A program made the position numbers and the translations under genes. From positions 447,024 through 511,023 of the forward strand of contig CAWFIB010000010.1 in the NCBI GenBank assembly GCA_963815775.1: a stretch of DNA of 64,000 nucleotides, written 5' to 3'. The notes under the pieces were generated by a model. That model made no database searches. It had not been told where the DNA came from and worked only from the letters and a program-made list of their open reading frames with translations. Shown one piece after another: positions 62,932 through 64,000 of the stretch. Origin of the DNA: CAVVDY01 sp963815775. GTDB taxonomy: Bacteria; Acidobacteriota; Terriglobia; Terriglobales; Acidobacteriaceae. Every line of letters starts with the position of its first letter. The stretch's first letter is position 1.

Positions 62932-63588
62932 GTGAAGCCCGTGGTTACTCCAAATCTTCATCTCGCGCCGTCGCCGGAGCGGACCGGTCTTCTTGCACGC
63001 GGCAGGCGGCTGGAATACCTGACCGTCGCATGGAACGGGCTGGAAGCCGCAATTTCACTGGCTGCCGGCATTGCGGCGGGTAGCGTTGCCCTGGTGGGCT
63101 TCGGGCTGGACTCGGTCATCGAGACAGCCTCGGCAATAATTCTGCTGTGGCGCCTGCGGTCCGCACAGGAAAATGAGCGCGCGGAACAGCGGGCGCACCG
63201 CCTGGTTGGCATCTGCTTTCTGTTGCTGGCGAGCTACATAGCGATCGAATCGGCGCGGGCGCTGTGGCTGCATTCGGTGCCGGAGAAGAGCATCGCGGGA
63301 ATCGCAATTGCTTGCGCGGCAATCGTTGTCATGCCGCTGCTGGCTCGTGCCAAGCGAAAAGTTGCGGCCGGGCTGGGAAGTGGCGCGCTCGATTCCGATT
63401 CCCGGCAGGCCGACTTCTGCGCCTATCTTTCGGCGATTCTGCTGCTGGGACTGCTGCTGAACTGGCTACTCGGCTGGTGCTGGGCCGATGCAGTGGCAGC
63501 GCTGATCATGGTTCCTATCATCGCGCGTGAAGGAGTCAATGGGCTTCGCGGCAAAACTTGCGAGGACTGTGCAGCAAGATTCGAATAA
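62932..63588 (+). CDS. CDF-like cation transporter
   Basis: 218 residues from a GTG start. Six membrane helices: RLEYLTVAWNGLEAAISLAA and SVALVGFGLDSVIETASAII show the cation-diffusion-facilitator TM1-TM2 plan with the Asp of TM2, while DSRQADFCAYLSAILLLGLL and WCWADAVAALIMVPIIAREG supply the Asp residues of TM5. It lacks the C-terminal cytoplasmic metal-binding domain of full CDF proteins. Zn2+ or another divalent metal out of the cell is the likely substrate. The short leader before the GTG lacks a clear ribosome-binding site. Confidence 0.8.
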   Translation: MKPVVTPNLHLAPSPERTGLLARGRRLEYLTVAWNGLEAAISLAAGIAAGSVALVGFGLDSVIETASAIILLWRLRSAQENERAEQRAHRLVGICFLLLASYIAIESARALWLHSVPEKSIAGIAIACAAIVVMPLLARAKRKVAAGLGSGALDSDSRQADFCAYLSAILLLGLLLNWLLGWCWADAVAALIMVPIIAREGVNGLRGKTCEDCAARFE

Positions 63589-63917
63589 CCGCAGAGACCA
63601 CCGCAAAGCTTTGGCGGGTGTTTGTGCCGATCGGTGTCCATCTGCTTTCGTGTATGCGGGAGAAATTGTATACCCCAGCCGCAAAGACCATGGATCGACA
63701 CGGATTGCACGGATCGGAAGAAGCGAAAATCAAGAATCTACCACTCGAATTCCAGTCCGAGTACCAATCCGTCGTTTCTGCGCGTCAGTGAGCGGTTGGA
63801 TTTTTTCCCGGCAGACGAAATTGCTGGCCGAGGAAGAGGTGTGTGGCCTTGGGTGGCCTTGCTTGCGAGAGCGGGGATGGCTAGAATAAGGATGCTTCCG
63901 CAGTCCGGCCGCGATAC
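63589..63917. other. Spacer before tRNA-Val, repeat-like
   Basis: 329 bp without a gene. It holds a GACACGGATTGCACGGATCGG stretch (about 63699) and a weaker inverted partner GATCGGTGTCCATC near 63630, typical of dispersed repeats. Short open frames here have no coding character. Confidence 0.5.
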
Positions 63918-63994
63918 AGGCGCGTAGCTCAGTTGGTTAGAGCGCTACCTTGACACGGTAGAGGTCAGGAGTTCGAGTCTCCTCGTGCCTACCA
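63918..63994 (+). tRNA. tRNA-Val (GAC anticodon)
   Basis: 77 nt including an encoded CCA end. Acceptor stem AGGCGCG pairs with CGTGCCT through one G-T pair. The anticodon stem CTACC/GGTAG encloses TTGACAC, anticodon GAC. D-arm GCTC/GAGC and T-arm AGGAG-TTCGAGT-CTCCT are regular. Confidence 0.96.
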
Positions 63995-64000
63995 TTTCTT

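Overview
The window reads as a chromosome segment of an Acidobacteriota-type bacterium. This is an inference from gene content and style: many secreted proteases and TPR or beta-propeller proteins with Sec signal peptides, futalosine-pathway menaquinone synthesis (mqnC), a DUF6755/Rieske/Fe-S electron-transfer module, DinB/DUF1572 and DUF885 proteins, moderately high GC, and many short hairpin repeats between genes. No rRNA, prophage, insertion sequence or CRISPR array is visible. Two tRNA genes are present: Leu(CAG) and Val(GAC).

Layout. 0-16 kb is housekeeping and exported protein territory: a TPR lipoprotein-like protein, 3-hydroxybutyryl-CoA dehydrogenase, a PP2C phosphatase, a LolA-like protein, S9 and M13 peptidases, threonine dehydrogenase and a DUF885 peptidase-like protein. 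16-24 kb holds small or broken genes (an Smr protein, a frameshifted basic DNA-binding protein), an exported rubrerythrin, two DUF2231 membrane proteins, an orphan ketopantoate-reductase-like enzyme and a P-type cation ATPase. 23.5-28.1 kb is a compact MacA/MacB-like export operon with two permeases. 28.2-35.5 kb pairs a metallophosphoesterase with two unusual pyruvate-phosphate-dikinase-N-like proteins and a Glu/Leu dehydrogenase. 36-41.5 kb is a nitrogen-oxide and respiration block: a di-iron RIC repair protein, a NarK-type transporter, then Fe-S, Rieske, DUF6755 and a small membrane protein, but no molybdopterin subunit. A wrecked cytochrome c peroxidase gene follows it.

41.5-46 kb carries stress-type genes and an AbiE-like toxin-antitoxin pair in reversed gene order. 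47-53.6 kb has mqnC, DinB, a bestrophin-like protein and a membrane GT2 glycosyltransferase. 54-58.2 kb has an NHL beta-propeller protein, a DksA-zinc-finger/SpoIIE fusion, a membrane protein and VapBC. 58.2-61.2 kb is alaS, with intact ends and a middle full of frameshifts plus extra sequence. The window ends with an RlpA-like lipoprotein, a CDF-like transporter and tRNA-Val.

The most unusual items are the tandem PPDK_N proteins that share an uncharacterised C-terminal module (one also carries GAF-like and nucleotidyltransferase domains), the scrambled centre of alaS, the electron-transfer operon without its catalytic subunit, the zinc-finger/SpoIIE fusion, and several families of dispersed hairpin repeats.
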